From assembly GCA_030144725.1 (NCBI GenBank), contig JASKMD010000029.1, positions 2,340,613 to 2,404,612 on the forward strand: DNA of 64,000 nt. Direction: 5' to 3'. Under the pieces are notes generated by a model. That model saw only the letters and a list, made by a program, of their open reading frames with translations. It made no database searches and had not been told where the DNA came from. Below are positions 1 to 10,438 of the stretch, one piece after another. The stretch comes from Haematococcus lacustris (Eukaryota > Chlorophyta > Chlorophyceae > Chlamydomonadales > Haematococcaceae). The translations under genes were made by a program, and so were the position numbers. The stretch's first letter is position 1. Each line of letters starts with the position of its first letter.

Positions 1-2312
1 ATTGCTGGAGTTGTACTCTGGATTGTGGGGGCGCTCTGCACCTCATACTTCTGCTGCTGCTCCAAACCGCACCCTGGCATGGCGAGCGCTGCCACCCAGG
101 TGCCTGACATGCCCTGCCTTTTGAGCCAGGAGCCTAAGCCTGGCCAGCACCATCAGTGCCCTGCAGCAGAGATTGCCCCATTTCATCACTGTGTTTTTGG
201 CCTTGCAGCTTTACTGCCAAACATCACACTACCCTTGCCCGACTGCGCTCCTGTCATAATGACCTCTCCCCGCAGCCACCGCTATACAACAGCGCTGTCT
301 CTCCGTACCCAGTGGCGCACCCTGCCGCTCCTCAATACGCTCCTGGGGGCCCCCCTCCTCAGTATGGGGCGCAGTACCCACAAGTCGTCCAGGTGCGGCT
401 GCAAGCACTGTGTAGCGACCATGACTCCAAAACACCAACAGAACCTCACTTTGTAGTGACGAGCCTCTGATGCTGCATTGGTGAGCGATGCTCGCTGTCA
501 TTGGCCTCATCGTCATGAGCACACAGTATTCACCACATGGTGTCAAGCACTGCTGGAGTGTGGGCTTGCGTCATGCAGGCAAGCTGAACCTCACACTTCT
601 GGCACATGCTTGACCATTGGCTGTCTGCTGAGCGTGGAGCCTGCACCAAAGCCTGGGTCACACAGTTCCAGCACACAAGTTGCACGCAACACCCTGTCAG
701 CCCTCTTGTCCCTCACTAGGGCCACCATTTGAGCCGGATCAGAAGTACCTACTAGCAGCCACTATCAGCCACAAGCAGCCACTAACTAGATCCGACTCAA
801 AAAGTGTGGCTGTGTGGAGTAAACCCAGTGCACATGGCACATGAGCCCGCCTACCACCTACACTATTGCCTGACCCGAGGGCTATGATGTAGAGTTGGCA
901 TGACAAAACATGCACTAATTGTAAGCTGATGACAGCTCAAGAGGGGGGGGCACACACATTACTGTGCCTCAGCAGGCTGCTGCTGCTGCTCCTGGGCCTT
1001 GGGGGGCTTGTCTCGCACCCGCTTGTAGCCCAGGCCAGGGTACTCCTTGCCCTTGGCTGGCAGAGCTCCCTGGTCTGGCCAGTAGCACAGCTCCAGTGGG
1101 CGCCACTTGCTCTCCCCAATGCGCTGCATGTTCAATGCTGCATTGCAGTCCCTGTCCAGCCACCTGCCTGGCTGTGGTGCTGGCTTGGCTTTGGCTTTGG
1201 CAGCCTTGCCCTTGCCCTTGCCCTTGGTGGGCTCAGATGCCGGCTTGCTGCGCTTGGCTGGAGGGGGAGTGCTGGGCCCTGGCTCTGAGGCTGCTGGCTG
1301 TGTGGCTGCCTGGCTGCTGCGTGGGGCCTGTGGGGGCTTGCGGGGGGCCACTACAGGGCACCACATCAGGCCCCGCACTGGCTGGCCACGCTCCTGGCTC
1401 CATGCTGGGCGCACCAGGCGCTCTTCCACCTGCCCTGCTGGGGGCTTCCAGCCTGCAGGCCTTGTGGCACTGAGTGTGTTCAGCTCCACCTCACAGGGCT
1501 GCTTGCCATTCACTGCTGAGCTGACCCGGCTGGTGCGGTGCTCATCCACAAGCACCACCCTGCCCCGCAGCTGGTCTGTGCCCCTGGGCCTGCACACCAC
1601 CTTGCGGCAGGCACGCAACACCGCCTTTCTGTTTCTTTCCCGGGTCCTTCTTGTGCTTCTTCTTAGCCATCACGCGATGCGCAGTGCGACGGGCGGTGGC
1701 CTTTTCAAGCAACTTGGGTTTCCCGTGAAAAATACACGATTGTGTGAAAGTAAGTGCTGGTCACTGGGCACCTCATCAAAAGTAACAACATGTCCAAACT
1801 GCAGGCCCTTGTTGCAGGCCTCCTGTTGCAGGCCCTTGTTGCACACACCCTGTCAGCCAGCCCTGATGAGGTGCCCAGTGGTCTCCAGTTGTTTGAGTTA
1901 ACGTGCCACTGGTGTGGGGTTTGTAGTCATCAAGGGTGCGATCGAGGATGCTTCAACTTGTTTGTAGTAGCTGAGTGAGATTACCCACAGTCAAACATGT
2001 TGTTCCATGTTGAATGAGTTGTGTTTGCCCGCCCAGCCAGCACTTGTCTTGTGGCACGTAACAGCTGCTTTATTATGTCATCATGATCCCCACTCATCTT
2101 GGATTGTGTTATGCTATGAGGGTCATTTGCCAACATGGCAAGGACATGCTAGCCTGCTGTCAGTTGCTGCTGCCTTGTGCCCCAGCTGGCCACTGTCTGC
2201 AGTCCTTGACCCTGTTGCTGTGCAGGCTGTGCCGGTGTACGGCTACCCTGTGGCGCCAGCACAGCCAGGCCAGGAGCTGCCTGGGACCTCCCAAGGCGGC
2301 AAGAATGTCTGA
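1..2312 (+). CDS. 3' part of a host single-pass membrane protein with Pro/Tyr-rich tail (three exons visible)
   Basis: Exons inferred at 1-99, 276-392 and 2226-2312, all phase 0, with good sites (CAG/GTGCCT donor at 100, CGCAG acceptor at 275, CAG/GTGCGG donor at 393, TGCAG acceptor at 2225). The first visible exon encodes a hydrophobic helix (IAGVVLWIVGALCTSYF) followed by a CCC cluster. The next two encode a cytoplasmic-like tail rich in Pro, Tyr and Gln (PQYAPGGPPPQYGAQYP, then VPVYGYPVAP) ending in GGKNV and TGA. The architecture is membrane helix, cysteine-rich juxtamembrane and PY-rich tail. I do not recognise a named family. The N-terminus lies outside the window. The 1.8-kb last intron holds Fanzor unit B in opposite orientation and an orphan 3' end. 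Confidence 0.6.
703..955 (-). other. Conserved 3' end of unit B (candidate guide-RNA scaffold region)
   Basis: The 250 bases after the stop codon are nearly identical to the 3' ends of units C (34831-35087) and D (46256-46504). They share an opening GAGCTGTCATCAGC, a middle GGTAGGCGGGCTCATG, and a terminal stem whose arms are TTTGAGTCGGATC and GATCCGGCTCAAA, then GAGGGACAAGAGGGCTG. Conservation past the stop codon in several copies is what a transposon end or an encoded structured RNA would show. The RNA role is inference. Confidence 0.6.
959..1690 (-). pseudogene. Fanzor-like protein B, C-terminal half fused to exon 1
   Basis: The 959-1621 frame encodes the RuvC-II segment (VVLVDEHRTSRVSS), a Pro/Lys/Ala-rich linker and the RuvC-III segment (DRDCNAALNMQRIGESKW), ending in a QQQQ-rich tail. 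This is the order seen in TnpB/Fanzor nucleases. RuvC-I and the N-terminal domains are absent. Directly upstream, 1690-1622 encodes MAKKKHKKDPGKKQK, identical to exon 1 of Fz-C, but it joins the C-terminal part one base out of frame. The deletion therefore removed everything from the end of exon 1 to within exon 4. An intact product is not expected. Confidence 0.8.
1860..2030 (+). repeat. Orphan subfamily-3 Fanzor 3' end
   Basis: This sequence matches the post-stop region of Fanzor copies E and E' (47267-47487 reversed; 49675-49895) and the orphan at 35201-35402. Shared landmarks are GATGAGGTGCCCAGTGGTC, GTAGTCATCAAGGGTGCGA, GTAGTAGCTGAGTGAGATTAC and GTTGAAT. No protein-coding part is attached. 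A short inverted copy of its first 20 bases lies at 1757-1778, so the locus has been rearranged by the insertion of unit B. Confidence 0.65.
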
Positions 2313-3919
2313 CGCTGCATACCAGCTGTAGTCAACGTGAGCTATGTGGCACTACTGATATGAAGCCCTGAACTGGTCGTAGGGGGATCTATACCATTGC
2401 TATCTCCAACCCCAATCACAATGAACTATGTGGCACTACTCATGTGGCCTTAGAGATCCATGCCCTTGCTTATCCCAATCCCAATCACAAAGCCCAGGCT
2501 TGCATGCATCATTCCTTAAATAAATGCTATAAAAAGTGCCAGGTGGAGCATTGCACCTTGCAATGGATAGGACTTGCATCAGACCTTGCTTCAGACATCG
2601 ATGATCAATTGATCTAGCCTGACTTCACATGGCCCGTAGCACTGCTCCTTGTTACTCGGGTGCCCAATCTTACATTGTTTTTGCCCAGCTTGCCAAGGGT
2701 TGGGTGAGGCCTATGTTAACACGCTGGACCTCCTTGGCCAAGCCATCATGCACTCCTTTACATGCTATCTTCGCCATGAGGTCAAAGTCACGGTCCCCAA
2801 ACGAGCACAGGGTCACGGTCAAAGGCAGGGTACAACTCACCCACAGCAAGTACAGCAAGCACAGCCTAGCTTCTTGCTATCTTTAGGGTTTAAACCCTCT
2901 TGCGCTTCTTACGCGAGGGTTGTCCACAAAGCGTTTGTGCTTGCAGAAGCAGTCAGCAGTACCAGAATGCTAATGCGAAGGTTGGCTTCACCTCCAGTGT
3001 GCAGATTGCAAACCACGACAAGCAGAGGTGAGCTACGATGTTTGCATGCATCTTTCAACCCTCTGTCCCTCAGTCTGAAATCGCATGTTTCAACCCCTTG
3101 TGCGCACAGTCTGAAGTTGCATGTTTACATTGGTTATCAACCTATTACATTAGCATCATTGTGTATCACGATTGCTTGTCCAGGTCTATCTACGACCACG
3201 ACAGGCTGACAGCCCCAGAGACTGACTTTGATGTGTGGCCCAGCCCGTGCAGTCTGTACAACGACCAGGTTTCAATCGCTTCCCAGCAGGGACAAGGAGG
3301 TAGCTTCCCAGTCAGTGTCTGTCAGAACAAATGAAAGAAAAGAAACATATTTATATGTGTAAAGGAAATCACATCCGCAGTTGCCGGCACTCCGGGTTGA
3401 TGATGGTCTGATGTATCCCCAAGCACGGCCACTCGATAGTGTTGCTAAGTTCCTGAGAAGTCGCCGAATAAGAAACGCAAGCGCCCCGTCTCTCCCGCAC
3501 CGGGTGCAACCGGTAAGCCGCAAAGCTTGACGAAAGGCTAGACGCCCCGCAGCAAACTGACGACGCGACGCAGTGTGAATGGGTTAGGGTTAGGGTTAAG
3601 GGTTAGGGTTAGGCCCTTAGGGTTAGGATTAATTCTGGTTAGGATAACTTAGGGTTAGGATTAATTCTGCGACAACTCCTGTGAATTCTGCGACAACTCC
3701 TGAGCCCCACAGCCCTCATGCTACACCAAAATAAAGCATGAGTTGGAATCGAACCAAGCTGCGAGCTCATCATTGTAAAGGCTACTGACAGTGTGCCTAA
3801 TGCCCACTTCAGCTTAGCCTTTTGGTGTGTGTGCCTGTGCCAGTGCCTGTGCCACACACATCCCCTTTGTGAGGGGTTCCTTGTTTTTTAATGTTGGGAT
3901 TGTCTTGAGCTGTAGCTGG
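2313..3919. other. Gene-poor stretch with repeat debris
   Basis: No convincing gene. A roughly 100-base imperfect duplication runs 2341-2500 (landmark CTATGTGGCACTACT). 2585-2633 matches 32549-32597 of unit C (landmark ATCGATGATCAATTGATC, which contains a 12-base palindrome). 3295-3405 matches the reverse complement of 32370-32495 of unit C. Telomere-like DNA follows at 3581-3665. The region just below 3920 is the 3' flank of Fz-A, and its minus strand shows a T-arm-like GGTTCGATTCC near 3750 that I could not extend into a tRNA. Confidence 0.5.
3581..3665 (+). repeat. Interstitial telomere-like TTAGGG tract
   Basis: Imperfect tandem GGGTTA units, degenerating into TTAGGATTAATTCTG repeats up to about 3690. 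Short related tracts occur at 24959-24970 and 55282-55306. Confidence 0.8.
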
Positions 3920-4682
3920 CTATTGCTGCAACTGGCGCTGCCACTTGCGCAACAGGGGCTTGTCGGGGATTTCCACCCACTCCTGGCCTGGCTGGCCTGG
4001 CTTTGGCATGGCTGGGCGGTTAATCCAGTAGCACAGCTCAGTGGGACGTGGCCCTGGGCCGACTGCACAGCGGCGGATGTTCAGCGCGGCTGACACGTCC
4101 CGGTCATAGAACCTGCACATGGGAGTGGGAGATGCATGACGTCAATTCATGGGTCATGTCATGTGGGACATGCTCATGTCATGCACATGTGTAGGTTTGG
4201 GTCAATGCTTACCTGGTGATGTTGTTGATGCTTGTTGAGCACATCAGGCCCCGGACTTGGGAACGTTTTGCCATGCTTTTCACTGGCCGCAGCCACCTGC
4301 ATGGACACATGGGGCAATGCATGTTTGTAAGATGTCTCATCTTGATCCTACCTACTATAGTCACCTACTATAGTCACCTTGACTCCGCCACCTCCCAACC
4401 CTGCCAACAACCCCCTATCCTCAACCCCCTCACCTGAAGGACTCAGGCGGCGTGTCAAGGAGGGTCTCGCTGGGGGTGTTGTCGGCTGAGCTGACCCGGC
4501 TAGTGCGGAACTCATCCACCAGCACCACACGCTCTGGCCTGAACTGCTTCACTGCCTCCTTCTGCATCTGGCTGACTGGGACACCCCTGCAGCCAATGCT
4601 TCCACTGCCGCTGAAGCCAGCTGCCCCATAGGCCAGGGCCAGGATGCGGTCCGGCCACAGCTTCTGTGCCTGCTTTGTTGAC
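3920..4682 (-). pseudogene. Fz-A (subfamily 1 Fanzor) 3' exons: RuvC-II and RuvC-III
   Basis: Three minus-strand exons: 4682-4434, 4296-4213 and 4112-3920. The first has the Fanzor segment DRILALAYGAAGFSGSGS and the RuvC-II block VVLVDEFRTSRVSS. The second has WLRPVKSMAKRSQVRGLMCS, and the third the RuvC-III block FYDRDVSAALNIRR. The phases of the second and third exons agree exactly (AG/G splits). The first exon's frame is one base off from the upstream exon (24982), so either a splice site differs or there is a small lesion. The TSxxC-xxC zinc-ribbon cysteines of TnpB are missing; only one Cys (MCST) remains. The rest of the gene lies at 24982-27660 beyond the LINE. Confidence 0.85.
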
Positions 4683-4693
4683 CTGCAACCACA

Positions 4694-4765
4694 AAAAAAA
4701 AAAAAAAAAAAGAAAGACTACTCCCCCCGAAGCTTCGGGGGGCGTGCACTAAGGAACCGCGCGCC
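4694..4765 (-). other. LINE 3' tail hairpin
   Basis: On the minus strand the LINE ends GTGCACGCC, then a perfect 20-base palindrome (4723-4742, CCCCCCGAAGCTTCGGGGGG), then GAGTAGTCTTTC and a run of about 19 T. The SINE-like element at 26311-26984 ends in the same order: ATGCACGCC, a stem, GGAGTAGTC, then (TTC)5. A shared 3' structure between LINE and SINE is the known mark of stringent tail recognition by a LINE reverse transcriptase. Confidence 0.75.
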
Positions 4766-5055
4766 GCTTCTGGTCTTTCACACCATGGGAGGGGCCCCCG
4801 CGGGCTGACGTATGCCTAAAGGGCGCTCTCACAGCACGACACGCCCCGGCTCGGAAACGTGTCTACCCTCCTGAGCTTCATAGGAAATTAGCCTACTCCA
4901 CTCCAGCTCCCACCCCGCACGATGGCGGGCACTGCCCTCAAGAGAGATCGATTACGCCAAGTACTTCTGACCCCTTGCGGGTGTCGATCCCCCGGCCTCT
5001 CGCAAGAAGAGGGAAGTTTGTAGCTACTGAACCACACCTGCTGCATGGGGAGAGA
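4766..5055 (-). other. LINE 3' UTR distal part
   Basis: Non-coding. The minus strand contains a T-arm-like GGGATCGACACCC preceded by a D-arm-like GTGGTTCAGTAGC about 40 bases upstream (5038-4970), suggesting a tRNA-related segment in the UTR. It is too degenerate to call a gene. AGAGA at 5051-5055 is the left copy of the Gypsy-1 duplication. Confidence 0.45.
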
Positions 5056-5355
5056 TGTAACGTGCGGGGACGCAACGTCAGATGACCTTTTGACACAAGC
5101 TCGAAGGCCGGTCCAGTCGAGGCGGTGACTTCCGACTAGGGTGTTGGGTTACAGCGGTGTGTTGCGAGAATGGCTAGAGCTTAGAACGGGGCTCCCTGGG
5201 ATCGAACCAGTTGTACTTGCGAACGCAATGTCGCTAGTCTTTAACCTGCCAAATCTCACACTACACGTGTAACCCGCGTCCCGCGACGGCTCGCATTCAC
5301 GAGACAGCCCAGACGACGCGAAGCGGCAATCTCTTCCAGAGGTGCGCACTTTACA
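5056..5355 (-). repeat. Gypsy-1 3' LTR
   Basis: 300 bp, same as 10439-10738. On the minus strand it contains GGTTCGATCCC (around 5203-5193), a perfect Pol III B-box, within a near T-arm. The polypurine tract lies immediately inside it at 5356-5372 (minus GGAGGGGGAGGAA). Confidence 0.95.
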
Positions 5356-5606
5356 TTCCTCCCCCTCCAAAGGGGCTTCCGTTCCGCCACGGGTAAAACC
5401 ACGTGACTCGCATTGCCTACAGCATGCTGATTTAGCTATTGGGCAACCCAAAGGGCGCACCAGGTCATAGCTTAGGGAGCGGTCAAAGACCATCGTGCCG
5501 ACTAGACACAGGGAAACCATAACCACACAGGTAGCAGCTGACCAGAGGTACAAGCATGCTGAGAATGCCATAGTCCAGCAGCATACCAGCATGCATGGCC
5601 TAGGAC

Positions 5607-8600
5607 TTACTTCAGGTTGTGAGCTGCATTGTACTCAGCCAGGATCTTGTCACAGCCAACCAAGTTGGAACGTGGCTCCCAGGTGTTGTGGTCGGCATCA
5701 TAGCCTTCCCACTGCACCAGGTACTCCTTGGCCTTTCCTGCATGCACATGTCTGTGGTCCAGCAGACGCTCAACATAGTACACAGGCTCCTCATCAAGCC
5801 ACTCAACAGGCGGAGGCATGAAGCCCACATCAGTGCCAGTGTAGGGTTTGATGAGTGACACATGGAACACAGGGTGAAGACGTGACATGGAGGCAGGCAG
5901 CTGCAGGTTCACTGCAACCTGACCAACCAAGTCAAGCACCTTGAAGGGGCCCACAAAACGTGGCAGCAGCTTACGTGCTTTGCCTGGCTTCAACCTCATG
6001 TTCTTAATGCTGAGCAGGACCATTTGACCCACCTTGTAATGCACATCTCGACGGTCCTGGTTGGCATAGGCAGCTTGACGTTGCTGAGCAGCCTGCATGC
6101 ATAGCTTGGCCTTAGCCACAGCCTCCTGCCACCAAGTAGCATAGGACAGGCCTTCAGGGCACCGCCCCTTGTCAGGTAGAGAGTGTAGCATAGGGGTAAT
6201 GGGGGACTGTCCGGTATTAACCAGGAACGGTGTAGACTTGATGGACTCTTGCCATGAGTTGTTCACAGCAAACTCAGCAAGTGACAGATAGTCAGGCCAA
6301 TCAGCTTGGGTGGGAGAGATGTAATGACGTAGCATCTCTTCCAACACACGGTTGTACCTCTCAGTCTGGCCATCAGACTGAGGGTGATAGGAGGAAGACA
6401 GGGAACCTCTCATGCCCAGCAACTTCTGCACATGGTGCCAGAAAGTGTTGTGGAAATGGGGCCCACGGTCAGAGACCATGTCTTTTGGCAGGCCATGCAG
6501 TTTGAAGACATTGTCAACAAACAGACGGGCAAAGCCCTTGGCATTCATGCTCTCCTTGCAGGGCACAAAGTGCACCATTTTACTGAGCCTGTCAACAAAG
6601 ACACAGATGGCATCAAACCCATGTGAAGCAGATGGCAGCTTGGTGATCAGGTCCATTGACACTGACTCCCAACGGTAATCTGGAATGGACAGTGGGTTGA
6701 GTAAGCCACCAGGCTTCAGTGTGGAGGACTTGTCACGCTGGCAGGCATCACAGGTAGTGACATAGTGCCTGACATCAGCACGCATGGTGTCCCAGTAGAA
6801 CACTCGTGACAGCCTCTCAAGGGTTTTGGTTATACCCACATGACCAGCATAGGCAGCATCATGCATTTCATGCAGAATGTACTCACGCAGTTCAAGGTCA
6901 TTGGGAACCATCACTGTGCCCTTGCCAGTGCGCCGCCACAGGCCATGGTCGTCCATGTACATGCCAGACAGATCAGCTTCAGCAGTAAACGCAGGGTCAA
7001 GCCGGTAACCATGGACCAGGTGATCAGCCAGTTCCAATGGGTGGGCAGGAGCTGCAGGATAGTGCACTGAGGTGTCAGCAGCAGATGGGGCCTCAAGCTC
7101 AGGGAGCCTACTATGGTGAGCAGCAACAGGGTTATCAGACACTGTGGGCCGGGGGGCCAAAGCATCAACGGCAGTGGGGGCATTTGAGGGAGTACCCACA
7201 GGTGGAACCTGGGGCAGAGCCTGCGCCACACGCACTTCCCCCCTCTCCAAAGACTGTTTAGCTTGCCGCCGGGTGGTAACAACACACACCATGGCACAGT
7301 CCTGGGGTCCAGCAGGTATCCGGGACAGTGGGTCAGCAGGATTAGCATCACCTGGCAGGTACTGCAGGTCAAATGTAAACCGTGACAGGAACTCCATCCA
7401 CCTAGCCTGACGTCTAGACAGCACCTTCTGGGTGGGCAGAGCAGTCAAAGGCTTATGATCGGTGAAGAGTGTGAATGGTACACCCTCAAGGTAACACCTC
7501 CACTCCTTGCATGCAGTGATGAGGGCAAGAAGCTCTTGCTCACCAGTGGTGTAGTTACGCTCAGCAGAAGATAACTTCTTGCTGAGGTATGCAAGGGGGT
7601 AGCCATCTTGCATCAGGACTGCTCCTACTCCTTGGAGTGAGGCATCACAGTAGACCTGGAAGGGCTGGGTGTGATCAGGTAGACGTAGCATGGGGACCTG
7701 GGCAACAGCAGCTTTGAGGGAAGCAAAGGCTTTCAGCTCATCAGCAGGCCAATTGTGCCACAGAAATGAGTCACCAGCTTGGCCACACAGATCTGTGAGA
7801 GGTGCAGCTAGGACACTGAAATTATGCACAAATTTGCGCACAAAATTAGCAGCACCTAGGAATGACTGGAGCTGTTGCAGGGATTGAGGCACAGGCCAGG
7901 AAGAAATGCTCTTGATTTTCTCAGGGTCCACAGCAATAGCACCAGCAAAGATGACATGGCCAAGGAATTTCAGCGTGGTACGCATGAATTCACACTTGGA
8001 CTGCTTGGCAAAGAGCTTGTTGAGCCTCAGGAGATCAAAGACCTTTCTGAGATGCTTCAAATGCTCGTCCACAGATTTGGACATGACCAAGATGTCATCC
8101 AGGTACACCAGGGCACACTGGTTCAGGACTGGTGCAAAGGCATCATTCATGACACGCTGGAATGTAGCAGGTGCATTGCAGAGCCCAAATGACAGTACCT
8201 TGAACTGGTAGTGGCCGTCAGGGGTCCTGAAGGCCGTTTTGGGCACATCTTCAGGGGTGATCCTGATCTGGTTGTAACCTGCTTGAAGGTCTAGGGAAGA
8301 AAACACAGTGCAGCCTGACAGCTTATCAAACAAGTCATCAATCCTGGGCAGTGGATACTGATCCCTGATGGTGATCTTGTTGAGCTGACGGTAATCAAGG
8401 CACATGCGTAACTCACCAGACTTCTTCTTGACAAACAGGATAGGAGCAGCAAAAGGACTGGAGCTTGGTTCTATCATGCCCTTGGCAAGTAGGTCCTGCA
8501 CCTGCTTCTTCAGCTCAGCATGCTCATCCTGACTCATGCGGTATTGAGGTACCACAGAGGGTCGTGCATCAGGCACAAGAGGGATGGCATGGCCCACAGG

Positions 8601-9266
8601 ACGCTCAGGTGGCAGAGATGTGATGGGTGCAAACACATCAGCATACTCATCCAGCAAAGCATTGAGTGCCTGGGACACACCTGGAGGTAGGTCAGGTTCA
8701 GCTGGAGCTGGATCAGGGGTACTTGAATTGTCCACAGTGATCAGGGCCAGGACACCTGTGCCTCCTTTTCGTAACCACCTGGCAGCAACTTTTGCAGAAG
8801 CCAGAGGGGGTTTTGCACGTAGAGCATTGACCAGGAAAGAGGCAGGGTTGCTTACAGCAGACTGCCCTGACTGAGACACACCAGCAGAAGGACATGGCAG
8901 CACTACTGGCTCACTCTTGTCACATGCCAGGCTGAGTGTCTTGTCCTGGTATGACATCACGGCCTCATGCTCATTCAACCAGTCATTCCCTAGCAAGACA
9001 TCAAAGTCTGGCAAGAGGGAAGGCATGACATTGAGTTGGCAGGGTACAGTAACACCTGGCAATCTCAGCTCAGCCTTGACAAACTGGGAACAGCTCAACA
9101 CAGTGTTGTTGGCAGCATGCCACTCTTGCATGTGCTTCAACATGTGGACAGGTACAGCATGTGCAGCAACAAATGATGCACTGACAAAGCTGTGGGTAGC
9201 ACCAGTGTCACACAGGACACGTGCAGGGTGCTCATTCAGGTGACCAGCAAAGGCACATGAGCAGGT
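5607..9266 (-). CDS. pol: Gypsy-1 pol polyprotein (protease, RT, RNase H, integrase, chromodomain)
   Basis: Open from the in-frame stop at 9269-9267 to 5607, about 1220 codons; the first ATG is at 9143, but the protease active site CDTGATHSFVS (GAC at 9209) lies upstream of it, so translation must enter earlier, probably as part of gag-pol. The order is retropepsin (later LLGNDWL), RT (LDYRQLNK, LQAGYNQIRI, YLDDILV near 8100), RNase H (VYCDASLQGVGAV), integrase (HHCC zinc finger HVGITKTLERL...CDACQRDK; D,D,E core with SDRGPHFHN and SDGQTERYNRVLEEM) and a C-terminal chromodomain (KEYLVQWEGYDADHNTWEP). No internal stop or frameshift is visible. It copies element RNA and integrates it; the chromodomain places it among chromoviruses. 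Confidence 0.95.
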   Translation of the reverse strand, partial: TCSCAFAGHLNEHPARVLCDTGATHSFVSASFVAAHAVPVHMLKHMQEWHAANNTVLSCSQFVKAELRLPGVTVPCQLNVMPSLLPDFDVLLGNDWLNEHEAVMSYQDKTLSLACDKSEPVVLPCPSAGVSQSGQSAVSNPASFLVNALRAKPPLASAKVAARWLRKGGTGVLALITVDNSSTPDPAPAEPDLPPGVSQALNALLDEYADVFAPITSLPPERPVGHAIPLVPDARPSVVPQYRMSQDEHAELKKQVQDLLAKGMIEPSSSPFAAPILFVKKKSGELRMCLDYRQLNKITIRDQYPLPRIDDLFDKLSGCTVFSSLDLQAGYNQIRITPEDVPKTAFRTPDGHYQFKVLSFGLCNAPATFQRVMNDAFAPVLNQCALVYLDDILVMSKSVDEHLKHLRKVFDLLRLNKLFAKQSKCEFMRTTLKFLGHVIFAGAIAVDPEKIKSISSWPVPQSLQQLQSFLGAANFVRKFVHNFSVLAAPLTDLCGQAGDSFLWHNWPADELKAFASLKAAVAQVPMLRLPDHTQPFQVYCDASLQGVGAVLMQDGYPLAYLSKKLSSAERNYTTGEQELLALITACKEWRCYLEGVPFTLFTDHKPLTALPTQKVLSRRQARWMEFLSRFTFDLQYLPGDANPADPLSRIPAGPQDCAMVCVVTTRRQAKQSLERGEVRVAQALPQVPPVGTPSNAPTAVDALAPRPTVSDNPVAAHHSRLPELEAPSAADTSVHYPAAPAHPLELADHLVHGYRLDPAFTAEADLSGMYMDDHGLWRRTGKGTVMVPNDLELREYILHEMHDAAYAGHVGITKTLERLSRVFYWDTMRADVRHYVTTCDACQRDKSSTLKPGGLLNPLSIPDYRWESVSMDLITKLPSASHGFDAICVFVDRLSKMVHFVPCKESMNAKGFARLFVDNVFKLHGLPKDMVSDRGPHFHNTFWHHVQKLLGMRGSLSSSYHPQSDGQTERYNRVLEEMLRHYISPTQADWPDYLSLAEFAVNNSWQESIKSTPFLVNTGQSPITPMLHSLPDKGRCPEGLSYATWWQEAVAKAKLCMQAAQQRQAAYANQDRRDVHYKVGQMVLLSIKNMRLKPGKARKLLPRFVGPFKVLDLVGQVAVNLQLPASMSRLHPVFHVSLIKPYTGTDVGFMPPPVEWLDEEPVYYVERLLDHRHVHAGKAKEYLVQWEGYDADHNTWEPRSNLVGCDKILAEYNAAHNLK

Positions 9267-9689
9267 TCACACACAAGGCATGCCTCAGTGTATTCAGCCC
9301 ATGTGTAACATGACATGTGGTGTGACATGACATGCAGTCCACCATGTCAGCAACACAAACTAGGGGAACCCTCACTATCACATGAGCTCATGGTATGACA
9401 ATCAGGAGGTGGGAGAGGGTACCTGGCCAACCGCAAAACCCCATGTTGTGCCTGGGCCACATGGTGCACAACAGCAACCGGGCACCGTCAGGCAGGATGC
9501 ACACCAGAGCCAGCAGCAGCCACAAGGGCCTTGTGGTTGGTGATGGCTGCACGAATGGCATCATCCACAGTGGGGGCCACATGGGCATGCAGGTCCTTGG
9601 CAGCAGGACCACGTTAAACCACACTGACCAACATGACATCTGTCATGCAGTCCAAGCCAAGCAGATATGAGGGCAGAGCAAGGACAGGG

Positions 9690-10394
9690 TCAAGGCCATG
9701 TGCAACACAATGTGCTACTGGGTCCTCCGGACAGTGCACGGCGGCCAGAGGCCGAACCGGCAGCAGTCCACCGCTCAGTCACGGGCAACCCGCGACATGA
9801 GTTGGAGTAATGACCAGCAGTGACAGTGGCAACAGCAGGCAGGGGTGCAGCAGCGGGGTGAACACCGGCATACCTTTCCCGGACAGCAGCAAGCGTGCGA
9901 GGGTTCGAAGTGCCAGCAGACATCGAGGCAACATCGCTCTGCACATCAAGCTTTTGCAGAGCGGCATACAAGTGTTGCAATGCACGCAATGCGTCCGACA
10001 GAGGCTTGGCTAGCAATGTCGAGACATGTGCGACAGCGACAGGCCTCCTTGCTGGTCTAGGGCTGACTGGGAGCGAAGCAACACCAGCAGCACGCTTAGC
10101 CGCAGGAGGACTCACCCTTGTACCGGCCGCGACCAGCTGCCGCAGAAGTGAGGCGATTTGGGGTCGAATGACTGTCGAACTGGACCAATCCAATATCGAC
10201 CAGCATATCTTTTCCATCGACCTGCAAAGCTCCTGCGAATGCAAAACTCCTGCAATTACCTCGCCCGGTTCCGGTGCCGCACCATATGCGGGACCCGTCT
10301 CCGCTGTAGCTACAACAGCTGCAGCTGGAGGAAGAACGCCAGAGGCGCCATTGGTCTTATTCGCCGAAGCGACATTTTGGGTAGTTGAAGTCAT
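9690..10394 (-). pseudogene. gag: Gypsy-1 gag remnant
   Basis: A 234-codon Ala-rich frame starting MTSTTQNVASANK just inside the 5' LTR. It lacks the retroviral zinc knuckle and the conserved capsid core seen in Gypsy-2 gag (for example FLTGAARNTWY). Between its stop and pol (9689-9267) the same frame holds further stops. Since the LTRs are identical, the gag was probably already defective when the element moved, implying help in trans. Alternatively it is an unrecognised short gag. Confidence 0.55.
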
Positions 10395-10438
10395 GTTGAC
10401 TGGACCGCGAGCTTAAATGCTCGGGGTCGGAAACCAGC

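Larger units (their letters stand above)
703..1844 (-). mobile_element. Fanzor unit B (subfamily 2), internally deleted, with target duplication
   Basis: On the minus strand the unit is preceded by GGCTGACAGGGTGT (1858-1845) and followed by the same 14 bases (702-689). The unit's own conserved 3' end also finishes in GGCTG. It contains a truncated Fanzor ORF and a 3' region nearly identical to those of units C and D. It lies inside the last intron of the host membrane-protein gene, antisense to it. At about 1.14 kb against 2.7 kb for unit C, it is an internal-deletion derivative that kept both ends. Confidence 0.7.

Noticed and set aside
3735..3790. A tRNA gene downstream of Fz-A
   Set aside because: GGTTCGATTCC is present on the minus strand, but a cloverleaf could not be formed.
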